DNA of 64,000 nucleotides from Sorex araneus (Eukaryota > Chordata > Mammalia > Eulipotyphla > Soricidae): the NCBI RefSeq assembly GCF_027595985.1, contig NC_073305.1, forward strand, positions 117,522,114 to 117,586,113. Direction: 5' to 3'. A program made the position numbers and the translations under genes. Each line of letters starts with the position of its first letter. Within the stretch, counting starts at the first letter, position 1. Shown here piece by piece: positions 45,566 through 56,309 of the stretch. Below the pieces are notes generated by a model. That model was not told the DNA's origin. It was given only the letters and a program-made list of their open reading frames with translations, and searched no databases.

Positions 45566-45939
45566 TAGTTCAATATAGAAGTTAAGGTTCAGTAGAGTTA
45601 TCCATATCCTTTGTCCTAGAATTGGAATAATAATTTGACCTATATCATAGCTGTTACGGTGTTTTGACATGTAGACTGAGATTTGGAGTATTGAGAAGAT
45701 TGTAATCCTCATGTGAATTAGGAAGCCTGACTCTTTCTGTGCGTCGTCTCACTTATAGCCCACCAGTTACACATCTATTTCCAGTTGTATATATAATTAT
45801 ATGTAATGTATACTTACTTATATAGCATTTATAAAAATATTATGTACTTATAAACTATACACTTAATATATTATGATTTTGTGATTAGCAGTTTGAACTC
45901 TAATTTTTCTATCATTTTTTTAGGGAAATCTATAACTGG

Positions 45940-46110
45940 GATTCTTGTTGTTTTGGAGCTACATCTGATGGTATGCAGGGCTTATTCCTGGCCATGCGAT
46001 CAGAGATCTCTCCTGGTGAACTTGGAGGCTATGTGTAGTGCCAGGGATTCAACCCAGGACAGCCACAAGCAGGACAAGCACCTTAGCTTCTGTACTACCA
46101 CCATGGCCCC
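45940..46110 (-). mobile_element. SINE-A, diverged
   Basis: Complement: gcagggcttattcctggcc, agggattcaacccagg (B box complement), ctgtactaccaccatggcccc (head end). Confidence 0.75.
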
Positions 46111-46149
46111 CAATATCTAAAAAGGTTTTTGATCAGATAGATTAATTTT

Positions 46150-46317
46150 GTTTTCTTTTTGGGTCACACCTGGCGATGTGCAGGGGTTACTTCTGGCTCT
46201 GCACTCAGGAATTACTTCTGGTGGTACTCAGAGGACCATATGTGATGCTGGGAATTGAACCCGGGTCAACTTTGTGCAAGGCAAATGCTCTACCCACTGT
46301 GCTATCTCTCCAACCCT
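46150..46317 (-). mobile_element. SINE-A copy with TSD
   Basis: ctttttgggtcacacctggcg through gctatctctccaaccc, with B box complement ggaattgaacccgg. TSD tagattaatttt (46,138-46,149) and tagattaacttt (46,318-46,329), one mismatch. Confidence 0.88.
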
Positions 46318-46507
46318 TAGATTAACTTTTTAAGAATCAGAAGCCACTCGCACTGGCACTTGGGGGCCAAAAATGTGCTCACTTGCTACTTAAATAATAT
46401 CCCTGACTTCCTTAGGATACCTGATGAGTATTAGAATTATATAAATTGTGCTTTTAACTAAGTCCTAGGAAAACACACACAACTTAAGTATTTTAGGCTT
46501 TCCTCTT

Positions 46508-46752
46508 GGACTGGAGCGATAGCACCGCAGTAGGGCGTTCGCCTTTCACGCAGCCAACCCGTGTTTGATTCCTCCACCCCCTCAGACATCGGCAAGCTAC
46601 CGAGAGTATTGTGCCCCCACGGCAGAGCCTGGAAAGCTACTCGTTCCATATTGGATATGCCAAAAACAGTAACAAATAAGTCTCACACTGAGAGATGTTA
46701 CTGGTGCCCGCTCAAACAAATCAATGAGCAATGGGATGACAGTGACAGTGAC
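46508..46752 (+). mobile_element. SINE-B with exact 13-bp TSD
   Basis: 245 bp between perfect aggctttcctctt copies (46,495-46,507 and 46,753-46,765). Head ggactggagcgatagcacc, B-box-like gtttgattcc, core atatgccaaaaacagtaac and a terminal (acagtg)n run. No poly(A), consistent with RTE-type priming. Confidence 0.96.
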
Positions 46753-46921
46753 AGGCTTTCCTCTTATTTCCACTACTGAAAACATCAGTATCATTTTGGA
46801 AATTCTTTGGAGTTATAGATATATAAACCCTTTCACTTTCTGATTCTAATCCATGTAGTTTATTTTATCTCTCCACTCTTCTAGCTTATATTACTTTGTG
46901 CTAGAGATAGAATTATTTATT

Positions 46922-47094
46922 TGTTTGGTTGTTTTTTTGTGGGCCCCAATAATGTTTCAGGGCTTACTTGTAGGTCTGTGCTCAGGGATCACTCCTGGAG
47001 CTGCTTGGGAGACCATATAGGATAGTGTTGATTGAATCCATGTTGGCTACATGCAAACCAAGTGCCTTACTTGCTGTACCATCTCTCTGGTCCA
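46922..47094 (-). mobile_element. SINE-A, degenerate
   Basis: Complement: gtttcagggcttacttg, gctcagggatcactcctgg, gattgaatccatgttgg, ctgtaccatctctctggtcc. Confidence 0.75.
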
Positions 47095-47974
47095 CTAAAC
47101 TTATATACATAAAGAAGTTCTGAATTCTAAAGAATGTTAGAGCCTACACTTATACTGAGCTTGTGGTTAAAAAAAATGAGAAAGTTTTGGGAACTGCGTT
47201 ATGTTTGCAAAATGAATTTGGTTTCTCTGTCAATCACACCAAGAAATCAGTTTCCATAAGTCTCAATCTCTCTCATATCTCTATTTATAGAGACACTATT
47301 CCAATGATGAGAGTCCACCCTTATTAATTTATTTAACACTATTTCCCTTAAGTTTTGAATCAAAATACCATCACTATGAGGTTCAGGCTTCATGTATCAA
47401 TGTGAAGAAGATGCATTCCATTCAGAATTTACTAATCCCACTGACTGCAATCAACTTTCCCTCAGAAGCAACAATTATCAATGCTAATTTATTTCCTCAA
47501 GCAAGGAACCATTCTGAGTTCACTTCTGAGATTTCTGATGCCTCCAAGGTGTGACAAGATATATACACTGCCTTCCTTCTCCAGCACAATTCTAGCTGTT
47601 TCTTTTTAATAAACATTTCTTCTCTCCTTAGAGCTGAACCTTTCACACTAGTATACCTAAATGATAAAATTGAATGAGAATATATTTTAATTCACATTGT
47701 TTCTTAAGTGTCTTTCATGTGTCTTGTAGTAAACATTGGCGCTGTCCCTGATTTTATTTTATTCTGTCTCATGTCACAGAGCCCTTCTTAATTCCATTAG
47801 GTGAGAAATAACAGATATTTTCATAGATTACTGATAAATTTTTCACCCACTTGGAATTTTATCTTCATTCATTCTTTTTCATTTATGTATAGGTAAGAAA
47901 GTTATTTAGAGTTATGTATGATATCCAATTTTACTGATTTTCTGTTATTCTTTTCCTATTAACTCTTCTGATGT
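47095..47974. other. Unique DNA
   Basis: No gene or recognised repeat. Confidence 0.4.
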
Positions 47975-48520
47975 TTGTCAGAGGCATCCTTTTGCTTTAG
48001 GGATAAAATTCAAACTTCAAAAACCCACACATTTAGGGTGAATCTGGCTCTGGCTTCCTCTCTGACTGTGTCTCATATCGTTCTCACCCCTTATTAATTC
48101 TATTTGCATGATACAAAGCTTCATCATGCCTCAGACCAACTAACTTTTCCATGCTCATAAAATAAAAGATTCAGTCACTGATAGTCACCATAATTCCTCA
48201 TATTTCTTTTCTTTTTTTGTCTTTACTATTTTGTCCTCCCCTTGCTCTTCACATGACTGCCGTACTCTCTCCTCTTCTCCACCTACTGACCCTTCTATTT
48301 AAGAAAGGTTCATTTCATTATAGGTGCTCACATCTTCCTGATCACATTATTGATAACAATAATAACTACTTTTAAGTTCCTTATAAGTTTGTTTGTCTCC
48401 TCCATCAGAATGTACTGTTAGGGCAGGAATTTTATCTCCCACATTGCTGTGCATCCCAACCCCTTTCTCAAGAGTCTGACACTTTGACCTAGCTCCCAAG
48501 TGAATGATTAAATCACTATA
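47975..48520 (+). mobile_element. L2 LINE relic (3' part)
   Basis: Two blocks typical of L2 3' ends in the right order: tagggataaaattcaaactt (L2 GGTAAAATCCAAACTCC), and about 430 bp later atcagaatgtactgttagggcagg (L2 AATGTAAGCTCC..GGGCAGG), then a decayed end. Ancient, with no coding capacity. Confidence 0.6.
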
Positions 48521-48689
48521 GTAGTTACTTGTATGAAGTAAAAATTTGTTTTCTCATAACCTTTATTTAGAAGACCTAGTTTGACCTTCTGAGATCTTAT
48601 AAAACATTTCTAATCTGCCTTTCACTTGGCAATTTATTAAATAGTAAAGGAATTTTTCTTCCCCCAAAAAGATTATGAATCTTTTTCTC

Positions 48690-48735
48690 TATAGTAGAAG
48701 GAACTAAAGGAACATCTTTAGTTCCTTCTACTATA
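48690..48735. repeat. Perfect 20-bp inverted repeat (hairpin)
   Basis: Arms 48,690-48,709 and 48,716-48,735 are exact reverse complements, with the 6-nt loop gaacat. It is outside any recognised element and has no pairing beyond the arms. Confidence 0.9.
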
Positions 48736-48989
48736 ATTCAGATAAAATGCTTGTGACCTTTAAATACTTTGTTCTTTCTTGGATTTATGTTAATGTTATT
48801 TAAAAAAATCCCTTTTGATATCTGTCAGTCACTACAGCTAGAGTAACCACTTTCCCATTCTCTCAATAGAATAAAGAAGTGTTGATATTGAGGGAAGCTC
48901 TCAGTAAAACAGGATCTGTTTCCCCATATATCTCATGGTTTCCATCCTAAAATTCTTCAGCCACATTGTTCCTTTTATCATAAACTTAG

Positions 48990-49090
48990 TTACTGGGGAT
49001 GTAATTATCAGTAGAGCACTTGCTTTGCATATATGAGAAATTTCACATATTTATCCCGGTCCTACATCCTTCCACCCCAGCCACCACCAC
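48990..49090 (+). mobile_element. Possible tRNA-Ala-like (ID-type) SINE fragment
   Basis: ggggatgtaattatcagtag followed by agcacttgctttgcatatatgag resembles the tRNA-Ala-like head used by ID-type SINEs, then a C/A-rich run with cctacaaaag. The B box is degraded. Confidence 0.35.
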
Positions 49091-50300
49091 TGCTCCCTCC
49101 CCTACAAAAGAAAAATATAGACTATTTGCCATGTTCAGTGGACTTAGAGAGAGGAGATAACCCTCTCGCTGCTCAGTGGAGAAGGAAATTTTCATTCTGT
49201 TTGATGCTGAACTTTGTTTAGTCTGAGATTTTTAGCAGATGTGGTCTGTGCACGTGATAAGAGAAACAAACCCAGATTTTACTCTAATATTAGCTGCTTT
49301 TTTCTCATTTAAGCAGATGCATCCTCTACATCTCTGAGATCCAGTTAGTACTCTCTCTTGCATGTAACTGTCAGTTGATTCAGTATTTTGGGACAAAATG
49401 AACTTTTACTTGATGTTAAGTGTAGAGGGAAGATGATCCAATGTGAATCTCAATCCTTATGCTTCCTCAGACTCTTGCCCTCGAACAGAGGGAACTTACT
49501 TGATGATCATTAAGCCTTTCAAACAGAGATAGCCCTAGGTTCAGTTTACCAAAATCCTTTCATTCTTGTTAATACTGTTCATTTTATCCGATATAGCAAC
49601 TGATGGCTTTATTTACATATGATTTTCAAATGTATCCAGATAGTATTAATATCCTTAACAAAATTTAGTAACAGAATAGAATTTAGTGTAGAATCATCCA
49701 TCTTGGTGCACTAACTTTTCTAATATAAATATCTATGCAAATGCCTAACTAATTGAGATTTGCCATATGAAGAACATTCTATGTATCTGTTTATTTTCAG
49801 CCTAGACCAAATTGTCTTTATGCTGAGTCTAATGAACTAGTCACTGTGACTCTTTTTATTTTAATATCAATTCACCTTCTTACAGCACTATAATATATGG
49901 ATTTTAACCAAACACATTACAGACCATTTCCTTAGCTGTTTGGGATTGATTTGAGATATATTATTGAATTTTTTTGATAATGAGATCTCTATTATGTTCT
50001 CTTGACTGTTAAGTTAGAAAATTCTGAAAGAAATTTGATGTTCAAGTCCAAGTTCTATTTACTACCTCATGTGTAGTTTGTTCCCTTTGGCTTTTCTTGG
50101 TTCTCTGTTTTAACATAGTTCAAATGATGTTGGCAATGGTCTCAAATGTCTTTTGAACAAATTGGTCAATGTTGGCAATGGTCTCAAATGTGTTTTGACA
50201 AAACAGCATCTGTGTATATGTATGCATACATACATATACACAGAAACATTAATATATAAGTTATTGGCTATGTTTCTAATTCTGGAAACTTCAAATGACA
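49091..50300. other. Unique AT-rich DNA
   Basis: No gene or recognised repeat. A tandem-like near-duplicate (tgttggcaatggtctcaaatg) occurs at about 50,129 and 50,169. Confidence 0.45.
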
Positions 50301-50320
50301 GAATAGTTTTACCAATTCTT

Positions 50321-50578
50321 TTTTTTAAATTTTTTAAAAATATTTATTTTACTGTTTCCTGTGTGGGGAAGAGTACACTTGAGACAGCTGCCAAGCCTCC
50401 CACACAATGTCCCTTCCATCAAGTTCACCCGCCACAGGTACCCGTTTTCTGTCCGGCCGTTTCATATAGAAGGAAGACACAGAGAAATCTTCCCCCTTCA
50501 GATCTCGGCAGCTTCACTCTATCCCACAAGCATAGCCACTAAAAACTATCACTAGGAGAAAATGTGGCAGTCAAATGG
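50321..50578 (-). pseudogene. 5'-truncated retrocopy of an unidentified mRNA 3' end
   Basis: The insert is flanked by a 20-bp imperfect TSD (50,301-50,320 and 50,579-50,598, two mismatches; core accaattctt). It starts at the left with a T tract (A tail in sense). An AATAAA lies at 50,343-50,348 on the minus strand, shortly before the tail, and the rest is balanced unique sequence with CpGs. This is the signature of L1-mediated processed-transcript insertion. The parent gene is not recognised. An unknown SINE or LINE 3' end is an alternative. Confidence 0.65.
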
Positions 50579-50598
50579 GAAAAGTTTCACCAATTCTT

Positions 50599-51904
50599 AA
50601 TACAAAGTTAGTATGACTGTACTATCTTTCTAAAGAGAAAACTATAGATGCATATATTCTTAACTCTAGAACATATATGTTAACTAAACATAATTCTTAT
50701 AATTTGTAATATTTCTGATTGTTAACAAATCATTTATCACTCATACTGATTTTTATTATCTTGCCTGGTCTCATTCTTGAAGTGGTGATGTTTTGTGAAA
50801 TGAAGAAAAGGATGCAAAAAAGAATATCACAATTTCTGTTATCAATTTTGAGACTTAAAAAAGGAGAATTCTTTATACTCCTTGGCATTTTGGCAAACAA
50901 TCAAATATTTCTGATGCACTGAAGACATGTAGATAAATAAGAAGTCACTGAAGATAGGTCAAATTTAGCAATTAATATTCCTTACCTGAATAAATTGATT
51001 AATCCATGTCAACTGATATTTTCTGTCATTTGAGAAAAGATTAAGTTCCTATTGATACACAATAAGAAATCTAAATGACTTTCATAAAATTCCCCTGTGA
51101 ATATCTTTTGACTATTTCTCTGGTGAACACAATTCTTTGGTGATCACTTATCTCACAGTGATTAAAACAGTGTATATGTTTTAGTTTTCCTCTTTAGCCC
51201 ATACAAGCCATGTGGCCCCTTTCACAATTTTCACATTTTGGTTATCATCCTTATGTCCAAGATGTTTTCATGTGCACATGCAGCTGGTAGACATTTCTGA
51301 GCATTTACTCACGGGGAAGTTATATTGTATTAGAAGCAACATCGAATTCAGTTATAAACATCTGTTCTTGTTGAATCTCACATAACTTGTGACCAAGAAC
51401 AGGATTTACTATTATTTTTCATAGTTAGGGAGTTTATTTGGCCTATCTGGGAAGTGCTGGCCTAGAATCTTTCATGTGATTGTAGTTAGATGTCACCTAA
51501 GGTGTGATTGTCTAGTCTCCACTGGACTTGATATTTAAGATGCCTCATCACATGACAAGAAGTTAATGTTGGCTCTTGGAGGGGATTTAGTTATAGTTGT
51601 TAACTAAGTATCTGTGAAAGGCTCTCATATGACTTGGACTTTTTCAAAGCATGATGATCACCTTAAAGAGGAGCATTTTTAAGAGAGAGTAAAAACCAGG
51701 TAAAGTTTACAAATACGTCTTGAAATGTAAGGCCAGACTGGTACAGCATAACTTTTGTAAATTGTCTGTCCTGTAGAGACCTTCAGGCCAAGCCAAGCTC
51801 AAGGACATTGGAAGATATATATTTTTTTTCATTGGAGGAATCAATGGCACTCACATATAGGTGGAGAATGACCATCACCATTATCAAATGACACGAGGTT
51901 AACT
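50599..51904. other. Unique DNA
   Basis: No gene or recognised repeat. Confidence 0.45.
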
Positions 51905-52135
51905 GTTTTGTTTTCCTACTGCTGCTGAAACAAACACCAAATTTAGAGGCTTAATTCAATGTAATATTATCTCAGTTATGAAGATCAGATCCAAATGGGT
52001 CTCATCAAGCTAAAACTAGGTTTTGGCAGGCTTTATTTTTTGTGTATATTCAATAACATTACATGCTTATGTAGGCTCCTTGTATTCATAGATCCATGAC
52101 CTATTTCAATTTTTAAAGGTCAATATTTCTCATTA
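51905..52135 (-). mobile_element. Old MaLR/LTR-like relic
   Basis: cctactgctgctgaaacaaa followed by accaaatttagaggcttaat resembles the complement of the 3' region of old mammalian LTRs (GTGGCTTAAAACAACA..TTACAGTTCTGGAGGTCAGAAGTC). Boundaries uncertain. Confidence 0.45.
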
Positions 52136-52147
52136 CTATTACTCTGA

Positions 52148-52395
52148 TAGACTGGAGAGATAGCACAGTGGGTATGGTGTTTGCTTTGCACATGGCCAAC
52201 CTGGGTTCGATTCCTCTGTCCCTCTTGGAGAGCCTGGCAAGCTACTGAGAGTATTCTGCATGCACGGCAGAGCCTGGCAAGCTACGGGTGGCGTATTCAA
52301 TATGCCAGAAACAGTAACAACAAGTCTCACAATGGAGACATTACTGGTGCCCGCTCGAGCAAATCAATGAACAATGGGATGACAGTGCTACAGTG
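52148..52395 (+). mobile_element. SINE-B with exact 12-bp TSD
   Basis: 248 bp with perfect TSD ctattactctga (52,136-52,147 and 52,396-52,407). A box tagcacagtgg (52,161-52,171) and a perfect B box ggttcgattcc (52,204-52,214). Core and RTE-like end gcaatgggatgacagtgcta are well preserved. Among the best SINE-B reference copies here. Confidence 0.97.
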
Positions 52396-52479
52396 CTATT
52401 ACTCTGACACTAACTCTACTGCATCCCTCTTTCATGCTGAAGTGTTACATGATTATATAGCATCAACTAGGAACATATC

Positions 52480-52700
52480 CCATCTCAATGTCATCTGATT
52501 ACACTCTGAGGAAGTGCCATGTGAAGACATAGAGAGAAATCTCTCTTTTGCAATCCAAGAAGAGAGCTCTAACTAGAACCCCATCATGTCAACCCTCTGA
52601 CCTTGAACTTCAGCCACTGAAACTGTGAAAAATAATCTCCATTATTTAAGTCACTCAATCTGCAGTACTTTGATATGACCACCTTAAAGAATTCTAAAAT
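52480..52700 (+). mobile_element. MaLR LTR relic (3' end)
   Basis: gccatgtgaagacatagaga, then ctgaaactgtgaaaaataa, then ttatttaagtcactcaatct and cagtactttgatatgacc follow the family order (GTGAGAAATAAA..TTTAAGCCACCCAGTCT..GGTATTTTGTTATGGCA). Confidence 0.68.
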
Positions 52701-53202
52701 AAATTTATCTTGTTTCTTTGCTAAACAATTGGTTCAAACTAACTTCTTCAACATCAATATTTGCTATAGCAGAAATGTTTATAAAAAACTAATATGTTAT
52801 TGCCTCTGATGTACAGTTCAATAATTTTATGAGACATGAGAAATATATACTACCTTTTTCCATAATAATCTAAATTGCAAGCCTAGGCTTTCTCAAAATT
52901 ATCTTTTGCATGGAAAAATCATTTAGACTCATGCACAATTATGTCAAGCACTGATGTTTCCTAGTCTCTTTACTGATGAAATCATTAGAATAGCTCAACG
53001 ATTTCCAGCATTCACCAAATCATTCTAACTTATTAATGTAGCAAAAAAGTCATCTATATTACTATATCAAAAGAGCTCAATGTTTTATTGTCCTACATAC
53101 ATTCATATGAATACATATATATGAATATACATGTATATATAATACACATATTATGTGCATGCATATATAAGCATATTTTTAGTATTTTGTGTTAAATATA
53201 TA
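52701..53202. other. Unique DNA with AT dinucleotide-rich run
   Basis: Alternating (AT)-rich sequence at about 53,094-53,180. Nothing else seen. Confidence 0.45.
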
Positions 53203-53443
53203 GCACTGTAGTAGCACTGCAGTCCCATTGTTGATAGATTTGCTCTAGAGGGCACCGGTAACGTCTCCATTGTGAGACTTGTTGTTACTGTTTTTGGCAT
53301 ATCAAATATGCCACAGGCAGCTTTCCAGGTTCTGCTGTGTCAGTGGGATACTCTCGATAGCTTGCCGGTCTCTCCTAGAGGGATGGAGGAATCAAACCTG
53401 GGTCAACCGTGTACAAGGCAAAAGCCTTACCCGCTGTGCTATT
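53203..53443 (-). mobile_element. SINE-B copy
   Basis: Tail complement gcactgcagtcccattgttg, core tttttggcatatcaaatatgcc, B box complement ggaatcaaacctgg and head remnant cgctgtgctatt. Confidence 0.88.
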
Positions 53444-55218
53444 GAAGCTTTTATACATGTATATGTCAAACATATCTATTTTAATGTGTATATAAGCTTT
53501 GATATAACATCATAATAAGAAAACTGGTCTCAGAAGATGTGATTATCATTCATAATTACCACTTGTCATCCCGTTTATCTTCTATTTGCTCAAGCAGGCG
53601 GCAGTAACATCTCCATTCGTCTCTGTTGCGTGCTAGTGCAGCCCAATGATATCTGCTTGCTCCAGGCACACAAAGAGCCTCAAATCGTTCTATCAGGGAT
53701 TTGACAAAGAAATCTGACCATCTAGTTGGTGGGTGGCCACGAGGTCTTCTGACGTCCCTTGGAATCCAGTCGGTAACAGCTCTAGTCCATCGGTCATCTC
53801 TGAATCGCATTACATAACCAGTCCATCTGATTTTTGCTGCCTTCTCAAACAAGACAGTGTCCCTGATTCTTGACCGTTGACGGAGGTCGGAACTCCGGAT
53901 TCCTTCTCTTACCTGAGTGAGATGCGATACTCCTAGCATAGCTCTTTCGATTCCTCTTTGGGATACCCTAATAGCATTCTTGTCCTGTTTGTGTAGGACC
54001 CAGGTCTCTGAGGCATATGTTAGTGCAGGAAGAAAGGTGGAATTGAAAAGATGTGCCTGGAGTCAGAGGTTCTTCGTTCTCTTAACCACTTCTTCCATGC
54101 TCTTGAAGGCATTCCATGCTGTTCTTTTCCTCCTGCGCAGTTCTGGCACCAAGTCGTTCCTCATATTGATTTCTCGACCCAGGTACACATAGCTGCTGCA
54201 TTTAGAGATGTTCGTTCCACTGAGAGCAAATGGAGCTTCAGGGACCAGTTCAGTTTTCATGAACATCATCTTGTTGAGATTCAGCTGCAATCCTACCTTT
54301 CCACACTCATGGTCGAAGTCAGCCAGCATTTGTGCCACTTGGCTAATGTTTATGAGAACGATGTCATCAGCAAAGCGGAGGTGGTGTAATTGCTGACTGT
54401 CTATCTTCACTCCCTTTTCTTCCCATTCCAGTCATCGCATGATGTTCTCAACGGCGGCACTGAAGAGTTTCTGTGAAATGGTATCATCCCGCTGCACCCA
54501 TCTCTTTACATCAATGATCACTTCCTTGTAGAATGGTGAGATCCTGGTGGTGAATCTACAATACAGCTTGAGGAGGATTTTGATATACTGAGTTTGAATG
54601 CCCTGTTTGGCCAGGGCTTCGATGACCACCTCAGTCTCAACAGAATCAAAGGCCTTCTTTTTTTTTTAATATTGTTTTAATTTTTTATTTTTTAATTCAG
54701 TTTTTTTTAATTTATTTTATTGAATCACCATGTGAAAAGTTTCAAAGTACTCAGGCTTATGTCTCAGTTATATAATGTTCAAACACCCGTCCCTTCACCA
54801 GTGCCCATATTCCACCACCAAAAACCCCAGTATGCCTCCCACCCCCAACCCCACCCCCGCCTGGGTAACTGATAAATTTCACTCTTCTCTTTACCTTGAT
54901 TACATTCCATATTTCAACACAAAACTCACTATTGTTGTTGGAGTTTCAACACAGACTCACTATTTTTGTTGGAATTTATCCCCCAAGAAAACAGCCCTAT
55001 TGACAAGGAAATATTTGATATTGAGTTTTCTACTGATGAGAATGAAGAGATAAAAAGTCACTCAGCCACGGTAGCACGGTAGTGGCCGCCCGGTTTACAG
55101 TTTCTGTATTTTAGTAATTAAATCTGTATTTAGTAATTAATTTCTGTATTTTAGTAATTAAATCCAGGGAGATTAAAGTTGGAAATTGAATCATTTCCTT
55201 TCCTGGAGCAGCATGGAG

Positions 55219-55379
55219 CAAAAGCTTAGATCACAGTCTGGATACATGGTTGCAAGCACTCTCTGGAACCCCCAGTCTTATAGCTGCCTCTGGTTCCTGC
55301 TCGTTCAGCATTCAGGCGGCTGTGCAGAGGCATGGCCACCCGGGTCGAATCTCGGCCGGAGCCCGTGCTCCGGCCCTGG
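55219..55379 (-). repeat. 336-bp-period monomer, inner copy
   Basis: 161-bp segment repeated at +336 bp with few differences. GC-rich. Its sense strand contains a TATA-like ggcagctataagactgg and a self-complementary ccggagc..gctccgg motif. Promoter role inferred. Confidence 0.88.
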
Positions 55380-55554
55380 CCCGAGCCTGCCCAGGTGTCC
55401 CGGTTTCAAGTTCAAAGCACACATTTTTTTTTTCCTCGCCACAAAGTTCATACCAGCTCAAAGGACCCATAAAATGTCGGACACCACGCCTTCTCCCCCG
55501 GGAGGAAGGAGAGACCAAGGGAGAAGGATATTTCCTCTGTTAGCCGGCGTGAGA

Positions 55555-55715
55555 CAAAAGCTTAGTTCACAGTCCGCATACATGGTTGCAAGCACTCGCC
55601 AGAACCCCCAGTCTTATAGCTGCCTCTGGTTCCTGCTCGTTCGGCATTCACGCGGCTGTGCAGAGGCATGGACACCCGGGTCAAATCTCGGCCGGAGCCC
55701 GAGCTCCGGCCCAGG
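55555..55715 (-). repeat. 336-bp-period monomer, outer copy (truncated at insertion end)
   Basis: Aligns without gaps to 55,219-55,379. The sense 5' end is cut at the TSD, as expected for the outermost unit of a tandem 5' UTR array. Confidence 0.88.
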
Positions 55716-55787
55716 TCAAAGGCCTTCTTTAAGTTGATGAATGTTAGACAGAGCAGCATCTTGAACTCTCGCGAAACTTCAATGAAT

Positions 55788-56309
55788 TTTTATAATTATA
55801 ATGATATTAAAATATAATTATAACGCTGCTCTTTTGAGGATTATTTTTAGAAAACTTAATGACCAATTCTAAAACCTGCATCTGCTTAGTATATACTCTT
55901 GGATCATGGTTTTGAGATTTAAAAATATAATAAATTAATATGTTCTTGTAACAAATAAGATACATGATTTAAAATTTTTGATCATAATTTAACGGTATAA
56001 AAATAAAAATAAATTGTACATAGAAAGACTATATGTAAGCAAAACTATAGGTAAGCAAAACTATAGATTTAATACAATTTTTTCTTAGTTTACAATTTTA
56101 TTCCCCTTTAGTTTGAGAACTTATATTATTTTCATTTTTTGGGAGGCAGGGGGCTTCCAAACAATAGTCAGGAAGCGTAAAGCACCTCACCACTTATTTT
56201 TAGCCAACTTGGCTGGTGTTTTAGTGCAAACGCGTTCAGAATGTAATGCTATTTGGGTCCTGTGGTACTAGGACTACTCCCAACCACAGGCTGCCCTGAT
56301 GATCATGGG
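55788..56309. other. AT-rich unassigned DNA
   Basis: A 16-bp tandem (aactataggtaagcaa type) at about 56,030-56,060. No gene. Confidence 0.45.

Larger units (their letters stand above)
54661..55715 (-). mobile_element. Chimeric non-autonomous L1-derived element (promoter-like monomers + L1 3' UTR)
   Basis: The perfect 15-bp TSD tcaaaggccttcttt (54,646-54,660 and 55,716-55,730) defines a 1,055-bp insertion. Sense order on the minus strand: a partial GC-rich monomer (55,715-55,555), a linker, a second monomer copy (55,379-55,219), a short junction, then an L1 3' UTR of the older type (complement aatcaccatgtga..cccttcaccagtgcccat) and a long A tract. No ORF1 or ORF2 sequence is present. It may be an internally deleted L1 with a different 5' UTR, a spliced L1 RNA, or a composite family. 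The short tandem ttctgtattttagtaatta unit, present three times near 55,100-55,165, is a local expansion in the 3' UTR. Confidence 0.8.
53560..55787 (-). mobile_element. RTE-clade LINE, 5'-truncated (copy 3), split by an insertion
   Basis: Two RTE blocks, 53,560-54,660 and 55,731-55,787, are interrupted by the element at 54,661-55,715. Minus-strand peptides include the RT box LRFADDIVLIN (intact FADD, near 54,375), YVYLGREINMRNDLVPELRRRKR, then in another frame MLGVSHLTQVREGIRSSDLRQRSRIRDTVLF and PPTRWSDFFVKSLIERF. The part beyond the insertion encodes LTFINLKKAFD, the next RT motif upstream. The 3' end has one acaagtgg unit. It differs from copies 1-2 at its 3' end (gataaacgggatgac), suggesting a second RTE subfamily. 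Confidence 0.88.

Noticed and set aside
52161..52214. A functional tRNA gene, because of perfect A and B boxes
   Set aside because: The boxes belong to SINE heads. The sequence does not complete an acceptor stem or a TTTT terminator as a tRNA.
55186..55737. 183-codon plus-strand frame with an internal repeat (NPQSYSCLWFLLV twice)
   Set aside because: The repeat reflects the 336-bp DNA monomers (336 is divisible by 3). The frame runs antisense to the element and past its end into the TSD and RTE sequence.
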